A stretch of 64,000 nucleotides of DNA, from assembly GCF_936270435.1 (NCBI RefSeq), contig NZ_OW370567.1, positions 1,313,973 through 1,377,972 of the forward strand, given 5' to 3'. The first letter of the stretch is position 1; the number at the start of each line of letters is the position of its first letter. Below, in pieces: positions 44,901 to 53,715 of the stretch. The position numbers and the translations under genes are program-made. A model generated the notes under the pieces. It ran no database searches and had not been told where the DNA came from. It saw only the letters and a program-made list of their open reading frames with translations. This DNA is from Wolbachia endosymbiont of Oedothorax gibbosus. GTDB taxonomy: Bacteria > Pseudomonadota > Alphaproteobacteria > Rickettsiales > Anaplasmataceae.

Positions 44901-45628
44901 TCTAAAGTAAAAAGCCCGCTTCCATCTTCCGCTACGGAATTGTAACCTAGATGAACAGTGAGAGATTCAGGATTACGCATAGATTTCAAATCTTTGTTAG
45001 GACTATCGTCACCAGGCCTTTGAAACAAAAGATAAGCACCATGACCATTGGTAAACCAACATGGAGCACCACGTGATACTGTATTTGCGCTATCATCTTC
45101 ATTAATGCACTTGCAATTTACAGTGCAACTTGCTTTAGGCTTACTTGAAAATTTTTGTATGCTAGGTTTATAATCATTACAAACTAAGTGAAAGTCAGGT
45201 AGACTATTATCACCTGACTCGCCTTCAAATTTAGTTGCATATTTTAACTGCTCCAAGCTCTGCAAGTTATAACTGCCTTTAGATTCCTTCTTGTTATTAT
45301 TACTCCAAGATGTCCATGCACCATTAACTCGCACTTGTAAACTATCTCCATTGGTTTCAAGTCCGGTATCCTTCCACTTCACTACTTGGTTATGGTGAAA
45401 ACCATAATTAATTTCACCAGTTTCAGGATCAACAACTTCTCCATCTCCTGGAATAAACGCATCGTGGTCGCTTGAAAAATGAGCGCTTACTGCAATAGGT
45501 TTAGGACCAAAATAGTCAGCAGATATGCACCTTGGAAAAGGCATATCATTCTTACTACAACCTGTGATCAGCACATAAGCTGCAAGAAGTAATACCCTAA
45601 ACCAACATTTGCCTAAGCGTGATTGCAT
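41942..45628 (-). CDS. VirB6-family type IV secretion protein, paralogue 4 (1228 aa)
   Basis: The largest of four VirB6 proteins in a row. It starts with a lipoprotein-type signal (VLITGC, Cys24), then about 300 extracytoplasmic residues including KWKDTGL (85-91) and LDRYYLDNVGGYSFEF (about 272-287). The TrbL/VirB6 membrane core, with six or so helices, spans about 340-560, interrupted by a Cys-rich loop after about 560; one more helix follows near 830. The C-terminal 350 residues are hydrophilic and repetitive: VYNLKPLFKEPK occurs twice and (V/A)(V/A)R(K/E)LGTE three times. The family forms the inner-membrane channel of the T4SS; the long tail is presumably cytoplasmic or exported in part. 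Confidence 0.88.
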   Translation of the reverse strand: MQSRLGKCWFRVLLLAAYVLITGCSKNDMPFPRCISADYFGPKPIAVSAHFSSDHDAFIPGDGEVVDPETGEINYGFHHNQVVKWKDTGLETNGDSLQVRVNGAWTSWSNNNKKESKGSYNLQSLEQLKYATKFEGESGDNSLPDFHLVCNDYKPSIQKFSSKPKASCTVNCKCINEDDSANTVSRGAPCWFTNGHGAYLLFQRPGDDSPNKDLKSMRNPESLTVHLGYNSVAEDGSGLFTLDRDKPKLKDRNCKELTLEKGWKIYVKILDRYYLDNVGGYSFEFLGGVQKPGTFGFFNEVYHYLKDTLLISPNKDCKGSECAAAQTMFENIVKKGSSFHNFVLSLLVLFVMISSLLYLFGMIRETKHDMLIRMMKITLVIVLISPGSFRFFYDHFLVLFVKGLEQLISIIINFAPNMNNGSIAQGDEAKLFSFMEDMFNKFFAYSVWKKFAAFLHYQMWASLLMIPAIFIGIVLYFLLCLYAYIIFLSGFMGIAFLIAIMPLFLISILFSPLKSLFEGWIKFCISFCLQSIMIFALLSLLASMIMNTFYRQLGFTVCYNKWFEVRLCAPKWVFGGFCIIDKQYFGWTPGQIFVPYTLGEASSLNIDKSIEGIEKISREGGTIKFTGGAGYIPLPPDYPKDKNGEHIKGFRYIDYPFFNPIPGTKDNPADHYIAESDMVVSNGCSAKDLVRLTNSLSHASERADIILLINNIDKKIGGMNSKITELYCQSQQDEEKCKNYREIVDDYRKGTIRPDLKREIKSLVQRIVEQQGCRILKLHDLYKDPNSEYCQKCKDCEDCKNYQENSDYQRVQDIQRGYLINAGEIFVLFLLSFLMFSLREFVQQMGSSIAGGGFSFYNISRMYEASPLVGMAEGLKQQWQNFAGGKLESLGNWATHLPDRLAGGAANLLGRVPRVGGVLKYAIDVPRKFVGATIEATKFATSPENDVDKLEEKIYRAFGVDKEDITHRRIGKYLEYYKGYVGSHLGYTIEDAMKFTWEHGLDSIGKHGYDHNLLYRAKSHRRDFLDKLHDYTIGRKREPEKDKLDQPQGEDKSDQVVRKLGTEQEDKPNLLQGGGKFNQPNKVARELGTELVRDNHNQPLEEDDPLRLRGGGQPDKVVRELGTERYIGKHAEEKEKRDLEGVYNLKPLFKEPKDPEEYVKALFEMNTKEAVEKSAERARRKKERKDREGEVYNLKPLFKEPKNPERKLPEPMRKPDAKGDEKRIEDED

Positions 45629-45718
45629 ATCTAAACTTTTTCCAAATATAGAAATAAATTTCTAAAACTTTACTTAAAATATCTTTTTAATTAGTTACTC
45701 CATAACATCATTCATATC

Positions 45719-48700
45719 TTACTTCTCTCCATTTTCTTCCTTGTTTTTAGCTTTAGCACTAGGGTCACTTCTTATTGTTTCATCAGGATTTTTTTGCTGA
45801 CCTGATTGTTTTGGTGCTTCAGGTTTAGAGCTCCCCCTCTCCTTTTTATCAGGACTTTCTTTAGAATCTTCTTTTTTGCCTGGTTGCTTTGGTGTGTCAG
45901 GCAATTTAGCTTCAATTTTTCCCCGATCCTTACTCACTTGTTGCTTGATGTTCTGTATCACACCTTGGGTCCTATCATCAAGGCCAACGGTTGACAGCAT
46001 AGCTTGTGACGCACTCCTAGCAACCTGACCAACACTGCCAGCAACCCCAAAACCAGAGGTGAATAGTGTTTGTGCCATAGTTTCTGATATAGAAACAAAA
46101 GATTCCATTGCACTAGCAATAATTAAGTACATAAATGCTTGGATCAGATCTATGGGCAACGCTGCAAAGTGCCCACCAGCCCTTTCTCCGGTACTGAGTG
46201 CAACATCAACATTAGTGCCAGGACTGTATCCAAGAGGCAGTATTGATTTCATCAAGCACAGATCATACGATAAGAAATTTACGCTAATTAAACATTGATA
46301 GCATGCAGAAAAATTTGTGAGGTTATATAAAACTGAATACATCAACTGATTTAAAAGAGATAAAGATGAAAATAAAATAACCGGTTGTACTGCAACGTGA
46401 GCCAGCGTTTTTATCCAGTTATCAAACAAGGGTTTAGTCTGTTGAAATAAAATAAACACGATAAACAAAGGTGTTAATGACAGTAAAAACGCTACTAGAA
46501 CAGTAGATATTACATATTTAAACGTAGCGCTAATAATGCATTTTAAAAACGCAAAAGTAGCGTAGAGTATTGCCAAAAATGCAATAAAGCCAAAAGGACC
46601 AGAGAGCATCAACGATAAAAACTTTAACCAGGTTTCTGCTGTGAATAATACTCCTGCTGTTAAGTCTAAGAATGCAAATTTCTCACCTCCTTCCCCTACA
46701 TAGCCAGAGAAACTATCAACTAAATAAGTGGTACCATCTACAAAAAGTCTGGATAAAGTTGTACCAAAGAGTTCCCAGCTTCTATCGCTAAAGGCAAAAG
46801 CTATAAATGCTATCTTGAACATTCTTACAATGAAATCAAATTTACTTAGCTGTATTGTTCCAAGCATATAGCCAACGACAGTAAATATAACGTATAGAGT
46901 AAGCAAAGCTCTTACTCCTTGAAGCAGGCCCTTTCTATATCCTTCATATGAATCGCCAACACTGTTTTTAAATCCTCCTGTTGCAAATTTAAATATCTCG
47001 TTTATATTTGATGAAATAAAATCGTTTATTTTTCTTTTTAGAAATAAATTTACTGTGTACTTATTGTTTTCGTAATATTTGCCGTCTTTGTCCGTAATAT
47101 CATCTTTCTCCACGTTGCTTACATCAATGCCGAAATATATCTTCTTAGATTCTCCATCCTGAAAGTGTTTTCCGCTTATTACATCTAATATGGTGTACTC
47201 ATCTTTTCCGTTTACTCTTTCTCTCACCCCTACCACTTTGAAATCATTAGTTCCCACACCATGCAAATCTTTAGGTGGCTCATCACCCAAATACATATAC
47301 AGTTTTTCGCCATTAATGTATTGACATGATCTAGTTACTTTAACATGGTACCCACCTCTATTAGCTTCATAGTGACCATAATCTGCAATGGCAAGCATCA
47401 CACTACTACCAGATGTTACATTTTTTACTGTATAGTCACTATTTAATTTCAGAGAAAAATCCTTAAAATTATCACTAATTTGCGAACACACATTATCCTT
47501 TCTTGCACCTACTTCATTATCTGGAAGACATTGGATACCTTTAGCAGTACCTTGATTATCAAGATCACCAATTTTTGCAACAAGAGCCTCAGCCCAGGAA
47601 ATATCTTCTTCAGTGTTTGATGTAAAATCAACGTTAATCTGCTTGGGATCCTCTTTATTTTTCTTAATCTTCTCAAGTCTATCTTCAACCTCTTTAAGGT
47701 GAGAATACATATCACATCTATTTCCTTTATCGTACTTCTTATACCTTATAGAAGAGACACAGTTTTGTTCTCCTGCTTGACCTGAACCATAGTTCCATAT
47801 ACCCTTCTCGGTATAGCACACGTTCTGATAGTAACAATTAAGCTCATAAGAGCTGTACTTTTTTATCTCGTTAAAATCGCAATTTTTTCCTTTGCATAGT
47901 TGATCCAACCCTATTTTAGTAGAGTTATACTTTTTCACCTCGTTAAAATCGCAGCTTTTTCCATCACATAATTCGTTCAATCCTATTTTAGCGCGGCGTA
48001 AATCAAGTAGCGAACCATATACCCATGGTTCGTTGTCTTGAATATAACCTTTATTAAAATGCACCTTATTATCATATGGGGTATACCCATTGCCAACTAG
48101 CACTTTGCTTTCCTTTGCTTTTGTTTTATCAAGAGGTAAAAATTGTATTTTATTTTTTGTACCATCTTTACCATCACAAAAAAACTCTCCCCCCTGATGT
48201 ACTTCACTCACTGTAGCTTTCTTATATACAGTTTCCTTACGGTCATTTTCTACAGCTCTATAACAATTGTCATCAAAGCTGATACCTTTCCCTCCTGAAT
48301 TGTCATAATCAATTGTTATTTTTCTGGGAACTAAGCTGAAACTTAACCTGTCACCAGGATTTACTTTAATTCCAGTGTCTACATAACGTCTATTGCTGCC
48401 AAATCCTTTACCGCCGCACAATTCGTTTTCATTTACGTCTTTTTTATCAACGCCATAATTATTAAGCACATCGTTAATATTTGCAGCTTTACTATAATCT
48501 GGTTCTGAACCATCAGCACAAAAGCTAGCTGGCACAAGTACTTTCCTTGGATTTTTGTCTTCTTTAAAAGGGCAAAAATTTACTGATCCATCGAGGGTGA
48601 ATTTGATTTCCTCACCCTTGCTAATTATCTGACCAGAATCAACCCAATGGATCTTATCTGCTTTATGAACTGGAACATCCACATTAACGCTGGTGTTTCT

Positions 48701-48787
48701 GCTCTGTAACCCAGGCTCAACACAATCCATGTTACAACCAGTGATTGCGAAACATAATATAAATAATAACGATCTTTTACTTATCAT
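45719..48787 (-). CDS. VirB6-family type IV secretion protein, paralogue 3 (1022 aa)
   Basis: It starts with a lipobox (CFAITGCNMDC, Cys18). The extracytoplasmic region of about 600 residues contains HWVDSGQIISKG (47-58), RYVDTGIKVNPGDRL (about 135-149), two near-identical short repeats around GLNELC-GKSCDFNEVKKY and GLDQLC-GKNCDFNEIKKY, and YFGIDVSNVEKDD…YYENNKYTVNL (about 549-583). The VirB6 membrane core follows (about 620-900, LFVDGTTYLVDS, FLDLTAGVLF), then a charged Pro/Lys/Ser-rich tail. The ATG overlaps the stop of paralogue 2 by one base (TAATG). Role as in other VirB6 proteins, by family. Confidence 0.88.
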   Translation of the reverse strand: MISKRSLLFILCFAITGCNMDCVEPGLQSRNTSVNVDVPVHKADKIHWVDSGQIISKGEEIKFTLDGSVNFCPFKEDKNPRKVLVPASFCADGSEPDYSKAANINDVLNNYGVDKKDVNENELCGGKGFGSNRRYVDTGIKVNPGDRLSFSLVPRKITIDYDNSGGKGISFDDNCYRAVENDRKETVYKKATVSEVHQGGEFFCDGKDGTKNKIQFLPLDKTKAKESKVLVGNGYTPYDNKVHFNKGYIQDNEPWVYGSLLDLRRAKIGLNELCDGKSCDFNEVKKYNSTKIGLDQLCKGKNCDFNEIKKYSSYELNCYYQNVCYTEKGIWNYGSGQAGEQNCVSSIRYKKYDKGNRCDMYSHLKEVEDRLEKIKKNKEDPKQINVDFTSNTEEDISWAEALVAKIGDLDNQGTAKGIQCLPDNEVGARKDNVCSQISDNFKDFSLKLNSDYTVKNVTSGSSVMLAIADYGHYEANRGGYHVKVTRSCQYINGEKLYMYLGDEPPKDLHGVGTNDFKVVGVRERVNGKDEYTILDVISGKHFQDGESKKIYFGIDVSNVEKDDITDKDGKYYENNKYTVNLFLKRKINDFISSNINEIFKFATGGFKNSVGDSYEGYRKGLLQGVRALLTLYVIFTVVGYMLGTIQLSKFDFIVRMFKIAFIAFAFSDRSWELFGTTLSRLFVDGTTYLVDSFSGYVGEGGEKFAFLDLTAGVLFTAETWLKFLSLMLSGPFGFIAFLAILYATFAFLKCIISATFKYVISTVLVAFLLSLTPLFIVFILFQQTKPLFDNWIKTLAHVAVQPVILFSSLSLLNQLMYSVLYNLTNFSACYQCLISVNFLSYDLCLMKSILPLGYSPGTNVDVALSTGERAGGHFAALPIDLIQAFMYLIIASAMESFVSISETMAQTLFTSGFGVAGSVGQVARSASQAMLSTVGLDDRTQGVIQNIKQQVSKDRGKIEAKLPDTPKQPGKKEDSKESPDKKERGSSKPEAPKQSGQQKNPDETIRSDPSAKAKNKEENGEK

Positions 48788-51189
48788 TATGAGCCCCCTG
48801 GTATCTTAGGCCCTTGAGGTCCTTGAGCCCTTTGCGGTATTTGAGGCCTTTGACTTGGCGTACCTGATTGTTGAGAAACACTTCCTGCTCTTCTTTGAGC
48901 GCTTTGTTCATCTAACCCTACTGTTCCCATTAAGCTTTGTTGATATTCTTTTCCAAGTTCGTTTTGCACATAAACACCAAACAACGAGTCAGATATTTTC
49001 GAAGAAGCTTCAACTAAAGCTTTCATAGCGTGTCCCAAAATAACAAAAGCCATCATAGCGGTAATATTAGGTGTATATTTGGAAGCATAACCATAGAAGA
49101 TACAAGGGTTAAAAATCTTTAGGTTAATACTAAGTATACACGTAGAGCAGACTTCAAAATCAAATACTGAATACACAATATAATCCATAACCTGGCTTAT
49201 CAGTGATATAAAAATTAAAAGCACTACTGGATGAATCGCAAATCTTGCTAAATTTTTAACCCAGTTGTGAAACATCTGCCTAGTATACGCAAATAAAAGA
49301 CAAATAATAAAAATAGGCGCTAAAGAAAGCAGTAACGCAACTATTGCTATAGATGTAATAAAAGAAAATAAGGCTTTGAGAATAGATAAGCTCACTGTGA
49401 TTAACCCCCAAATCACCAAGCAAAAAGATACAATGCCCAAAGGGCCGGAAAATATAAGAGATACTATTAACAATACTGAATGCGATGACAAAAATCTATT
49501 CAACGGCAAATCAAGAAACTCAAAAACATTTGATGTAGTGCCTCTAAAATTTGCTATTTCTATTAGTTGTCTTGGAGTGTTAACAAACACAGAAAATGCG
49601 TTGTTATAAAAAAAGTTCCAGCTATTATCCTGCAATAGCTGGGTAATGATTCCTATCTTTACGCATATAATTAAAAACTCATATATAGAAACATGAGTTA
49701 ACCCAAAAAAGTAATAAAGAGTATACAAGACTATGTATAATACTAGTAGCGATATTATCGTGGATCTAATGGTATTTGTTCTGCTTGATTTTATAAAACT
49801 TTCGTAAAGAGACTTTACAGGACTAGTATCAGAGTGAATTGCGTTAGGGTCTTTATAATTAGAGCCGAAAAATGCAGTTTTCACTTTCTCATCAAAAAAA
49901 TTATATATTGCACTAAAAGTTCTTGTAGGTGGCTCTTTAGTTGTTAGGTTAATGCTAAACTGACCTTCATTTTTGTAATCGCAGCCATGGTCTCTTATTC
50001 CGTAATATATGGTGCCTGTTTTGTCTTTTAATTTTCCTTTCAAGTTTTCCATGCTGATATCTACAGATATATCCGCTTGGTTTTCACCAGGCTTATGTTC
50101 AGGAAGTTTGTCAGAGACGCTTATATACAAGCTATTCTCCAGACTGTGGTTCTTCGTTACTCTTATGTTGAAACCACCCTTGCCAGTACCATCACCTAAC
50201 GTAAAAATTAATTCTGAGTTTATTGCATGGCTATCACTTATCTCGTGATTACAACTAGTACATATACCACCATATCGCGCATTTTTAAACTTTACACCAT
50301 CCATATAAACACTTAAGTATTGAACATCAGTTTCTATTTTTGCATCCTTTAAAATGTCACTAATAGCCTCACCAACAGATTCGTCATTAATAGGCTTTAA
50401 AGCACTTGTAACGGATGTATCCAGATTGCGTTTTGTAGCATTCTGTGCAAGACTAGGCAAACAAAGCTTTTCTCCACGATTATCAAGAAAGCATGCATAT
50501 TTACAGGTTAGGTCTAAAATATATGTATCTATCTTGCTTGCTTGATTACTTGAAAGCGAGCTGCAGTCTATATCTTTTCCTTGTTGTTTTATAGAATTGA
50601 CAATATCTTCGATCTCCTTTCTTCTTTTATCTTGATCTGATCTTGAAAAATCTGGACTCTGATATTCTTTTCCATTTTGATGCAGCCAGTATTCATTGCT
50701 TCGTATGTACTTATTAGGACATATTCCATCCTGACATCCTTCTCGATTTAAAACATGTGCAAAATACTCCTCTTCTTTCTCGCTGCACCTTTCATCAATT
50801 TTTACATACCTGATTTTTGTCTCACTCTCTTTATCTTTACACACTTTACTTCCAATCACACTAAAGCTTATCGTATCACCAGCTTCAAGTGCAAATGGTA
50901 ATGTAACGTCATTTCTCCCAGGCCCAATTGCAAAATCTGCGTACTGCTTAGGACAAAAATTAACCTTACTAGGCGCTATATCAATCTCTGTTACTCTTAT
51001 TCTATCTGAGATATAGACACCAGAATCAACCCATTTCTGCTCTGTTGACACTATATCTAGTTTTTCACGCAAACCTGATAAATTTTCTGGCTTAATACAG
51101 TGATCCTCCCCGCATCCAGACAATAAAAAAAGCACCACAAAACTTATGCATAGCTTACCCAAGTTTTGGTTACTTAAACGTTTAAGCAT
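48787..51189 (-). CDS. VirB6-family type IV secretion protein, paralogue 2 (800 aa)
   Basis: Lipoprotein-type start (LFLLSGCGEDHC, Cys26), then an extracytoplasmic region of about 440 residues with KWVDSGVYISDRI (52-64), many Cys, and IYYGIRDHGCDYKNEGQFSINL (about 391-412). The membrane core with about six helices spans 465-735 (TSNVFEFLDLPLNRF; LLLSLAPIFIICLLFAYTRQMFHNW, the typical VirB6 LSPLFI…F-x-x-W block). A Gln/Pro/Gly-rich tail ends the protein. It sits between paralogues 1 (33 bp gap) and 3 (1 bp overlap). Confidence 0.88.
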   Translation of the reverse strand: MLKRLSNQNLGKLCISFVVLFLLSGCGEDHCIKPENLSGLREKLDIVSTEQKWVDSGVYISDRIRVTEIDIAPSKVNFCPKQYADFAIGPGRNDVTLPFALEAGDTISFSVIGSKVCKDKESETKIRYVKIDERCSEKEEEYFAHVLNREGCQDGICPNKYIRSNEYWLHQNGKEYQSPDFSRSDQDKRRKEIEDIVNSIKQQGKDIDCSSLSSNQASKIDTYILDLTCKYACFLDNRGEKLCLPSLAQNATKRNLDTSVTSALKPINDESVGEAISDILKDAKIETDVQYLSVYMDGVKFKNARYGGICTSCNHEISDSHAINSELIFTLGDGTGKGGFNIRVTKNHSLENSLYISVSDKLPEHKPGENQADISVDISMENLKGKLKDKTGTIYYGIRDHGCDYKNEGQFSINLTTKEPPTRTFSAIYNFFDEKVKTAFFGSNYKDPNAIHSDTSPVKSLYESFIKSSRTNTIRSTIISLLVLYIVLYTLYYFFGLTHVSIYEFLIICVKIGIITQLLQDNSWNFFYNNAFSVFVNTPRQLIEIANFRGTTSNVFEFLDLPLNRFLSSHSVLLIVSLIFSGPLGIVSFCLVIWGLITVSLSILKALFSFITSIAIVALLLSLAPIFIICLLFAYTRQMFHNWVKNLARFAIHPVVLLIFISLISQVMDYIVYSVFDFEVCSTCILSINLKIFNPCIFYGYASKYTPNITAMMAFVILGHAMKALVEASSKISDSLFGVYVQNELGKEYQQSLMGTVGLDEQSAQRRAGSVSQQSGTPSQRPQIPQRAQGPQGPKIPGGS

Positions 51190-51222
51190 CTGTTACTTAC
51201 CTTAACTAGCATCACCGCCACC

Positions 51223-53715
51223 TTAGTTAATAGTTTCGCTGGAACCTTTACCACTATCTCCACCTCCTCCACCAGTACCTCTTGCCTTCTTAACAGCCGC
51301 AGCAGCAGCTTGACCAACACCTCCAGCAGCAGCTTTGGCAGCAGATAAAGCTTTGCCCACCATTTGTCCAGGTGTATGACCTGAGCCAAGTGCTGCTCTA
51401 TGGTTACCAGCAAGTTCAGCAGCCATGTTAGGCAGAATGTTTAAAAAGTGGTAAAAGAGGAATAACACTAGACACAACTTTAATAACTCTCCGATGAGAG
51501 AGCTGCCAAACTCCATGTATGTAAAGTCGAATAGACCAAGTATGCTGCTCTTTTTAAAGCTGTAGTTTTGCATCATACATGCTAGAGTAGTTTCATTGTT
51601 ATTACATTCTCCATCTTTCAATTTAAACCATTGTTTTTTGCTACCACCCGAGGCTTTTATTTTATCCTCATATTCCTTGTCCGACTCAAAGTTCAAATTT
51701 TTAAAATAAATTTTATCACATGCTATGAACATAAAGGACAAAAACGCAAAAAGGATAACCGGGTATAAGCTATAGGTAATCAACTCTTTCACCCAGCCGT
51801 CAAAATATCCTTTGGTGTGTTGGAATAAAACCATAGGGATGAACAAAGGTGATAAAATGATGATTACACTCAAAGCAACTAGAGATAAAATAAATACATA
51901 GCACAGCCACAAAATAACCATCATCAGCAAAATGGCCATAAATATAGCAACAAGAGCTATTAAAATCTGTCCACCAGCAAAAATAATACCAATCACCGAA
52001 CCTGCAACTAACAAGACAGGAGCAGCACCAAGCAAGACCGCTAACGTTGCAACACCTCCAGTACCAATTTTGCCACCAATTCCATCTAAAGGGGCACCTA
52101 AATAAAATAAAATTCTACAATCAAGCCTATCCCAAGGTGCAAGATAACTGTAAGATACCTTCTTTCCTGCACGAGTATATTCATAATCTGTACCTGCGTT
52201 ATAATTACATATGCCTTTACTTTCAGATGATGCTTTTAGCACTATCTCTGACAAACCATTTGAGAGACGAGTTAATTCTCCATAATAATGAGACATGGTA
52301 CTACCTGTTGTGAAGTAAATCACTAAAGCGAATTTTATGATCAACATGTACATTTCTTGAGGCCTCTGAACTCCACCAGACATGGCTTTTATAGAGAACA
52401 ATACTAAAGCTAGAACCAAAACAGCAGTTACAGTGTTTTTCAACCTCTTTTGTGCTACAGATAAGAAACTGCCCTTGTTATGTCCATCTTTATCCTTAAG
52501 TGGGCTGCCACTTGAATCAATACCTGCAACTAAATTATCTAACGATTCCTTAATGCATTGCACTATCATAGAAGTCACGGGAATAGGAGCTAATGATTTA
52601 CTCCCTGCTTGATTGTAGCAAGCTTCAGAGATATACTTGCTAAAGCAACTGGCATTATTATAACCTACAAAAATTTTTCCTTCTTTTTCTTTGTCCCTTA
52701 TAATAGTTTTGTAATCATCATCTCTGTCAATAGGAACTTCTTCCTTTCCTGTACCATCTTTATTTTTGAATATCATCACAGATTTTTCACACATAGGAGC
52801 AATCGGGTCAGGTGGCAATTCTGTGCATCCCATATCAACCCCTTGCGGCCAAGGAGTCATTTCGATACCAAGCATTCTCACACTTGCTAACTCCACACAT
52901 AATCTGCCCATTTTTTTCACTGCTTTAAATGTTGATCCATGTATGGGTTCGCTCTGTCCTGCTTTGAGAACTTTACACTGCAAATCACCATCAACTCTTG
53001 GGGACCATGACCCACCTTCATATCCAGTATCTTTCTCCCTGACATTAAAGTCTATATCACCAAAAAGATTACCAAACGTTAAGGGGTTTCGATGACATAC
53101 TTCTATATATTCACTGTATTGCACACCGTTTTTTGGCCAAAAATAATTCTTATATTCGTTATTCATAGTATCCGAGTTGTTAGAGTCTAAAATCTCTTTT
53201 TCTGTTTGTTTTCCATCTTTTCCTGATTTTCCTTGTAATGCAGAAAAATATTCGTCTTCTTTTTGATAATTTTTATCTGTGTAGACACTATAACCTGTAT
53301 CTTTTAATTTAAAGTTTTTATATTTTCCATCATGGTCACGTGCAACTGGGTGTTTAACAAAACTATGTTCACAAACAACAAGTCCTCCTATCGCTTTCCA
53401 GACTCCAACAATTGCAGCTATCATTCCAACAATAACAATAGCAGTAAATACACCAGCGGAAGAGACAATCAAAACAATGCCAGTAAATATTGCACCAACA
53501 GCAATCGCTATTCCAGCAAGTGCCGCAGCCGTTTTAAACGCTCCACAATCAGGGTTAGAGGCACGGCTAAAGCTGCCAGTGGAATTAAATCTGCTAACAA
53601 ATTCTGTCTTGTCAGTACCACTTACTCCATCTGCAAGCACTGGATATGAGAGTAAAAAGTCTATATTTAGTAAAAATATCGCAATTAATAGCAATGACAG
53701 CTTAGTCTTAAACAT
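51223..53715 (-). CDS. VirB6-family type IV secretion protein, paralogue 1 (830 aa)
   Basis: It has a cleavable-type signal (LLLIAIFLLNIDFLLSYPVLA then DG) without a lipobox, unlike the other three, plus an additional hydrophobic segment at about 63-110 (GIAIAVGAIFTGIVLIVSS). The extracytoplasmic region (about 115-420) contains KDTGY twice. The VirB6 core (about 430-770) includes LDCRILFYLGAPLDGIGG and IIILSPLFIPMVLFQHTKGYFDGWVKEL. The tail is Ala/Gly-rich (AAAGGVGQAAAAAVKKA). The start overlaps the end of virB4 by 8 bp. Of the four it is closest in length to the shortest paralogue. Confidence 0.88.
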   Translation of the reverse strand: MFKTKLSLLLIAIFLLNIDFLLSYPVLADGVSGTDKTEFVSRFNSTGSFSRASNPDCGAFKTAAALAGIAIAVGAIFTGIVLIVSSAGVFTAIVIVGMIAAIVGVWKAIGGLVVCEHSFVKHPVARDHDGKYKNFKLKDTGYSVYTDKNYQKEDEYFSALQGKSGKDGKQTEKEILDSNNSDTMNNEYKNYFWPKNGVQYSEYIEVCHRNPLTFGNLFGDIDFNVREKDTGYEGGSWSPRVDGDLQCKVLKAGQSEPIHGSTFKAVKKMGRLCVELASVRMLGIEMTPWPQGVDMGCTELPPDPIAPMCEKSVMIFKNKDGTGKEEVPIDRDDDYKTIIRDKEKEGKIFVGYNNASCFSKYISEACYNQAGSKSLAPIPVTSMIVQCIKESLDNLVAGIDSSGSPLKDKDGHNKGSFLSVAQKRLKNTVTAVLVLALVLFSIKAMSGGVQRPQEMYMLIIKFALVIYFTTGSTMSHYYGELTRLSNGLSEIVLKASSESKGICNYNAGTDYEYTRAGKKVSYSYLAPWDRLDCRILFYLGAPLDGIGGKIGTGGVATLAVLLGAAPVLLVAGSVIGIIFAGGQILIALVAIFMAILLMMVILWLCYVFILSLVALSVIIILSPLFIPMVLFQHTKGYFDGWVKELITYSLYPVILFAFLSFMFIACDKIYFKNLNFESDKEYEDKIKASGGSKKQWFKLKDGECNNNETTLACMMQNYSFKKSSILGLFDFTYMEFGSSLIGELLKLCLVLFLFYHFLNILPNMAAELAGNHRAALGSGHTPGQMVGKALSAAKAAAGGVGQAAAAAVKKARGTGGGGGDSGKGSSETIN

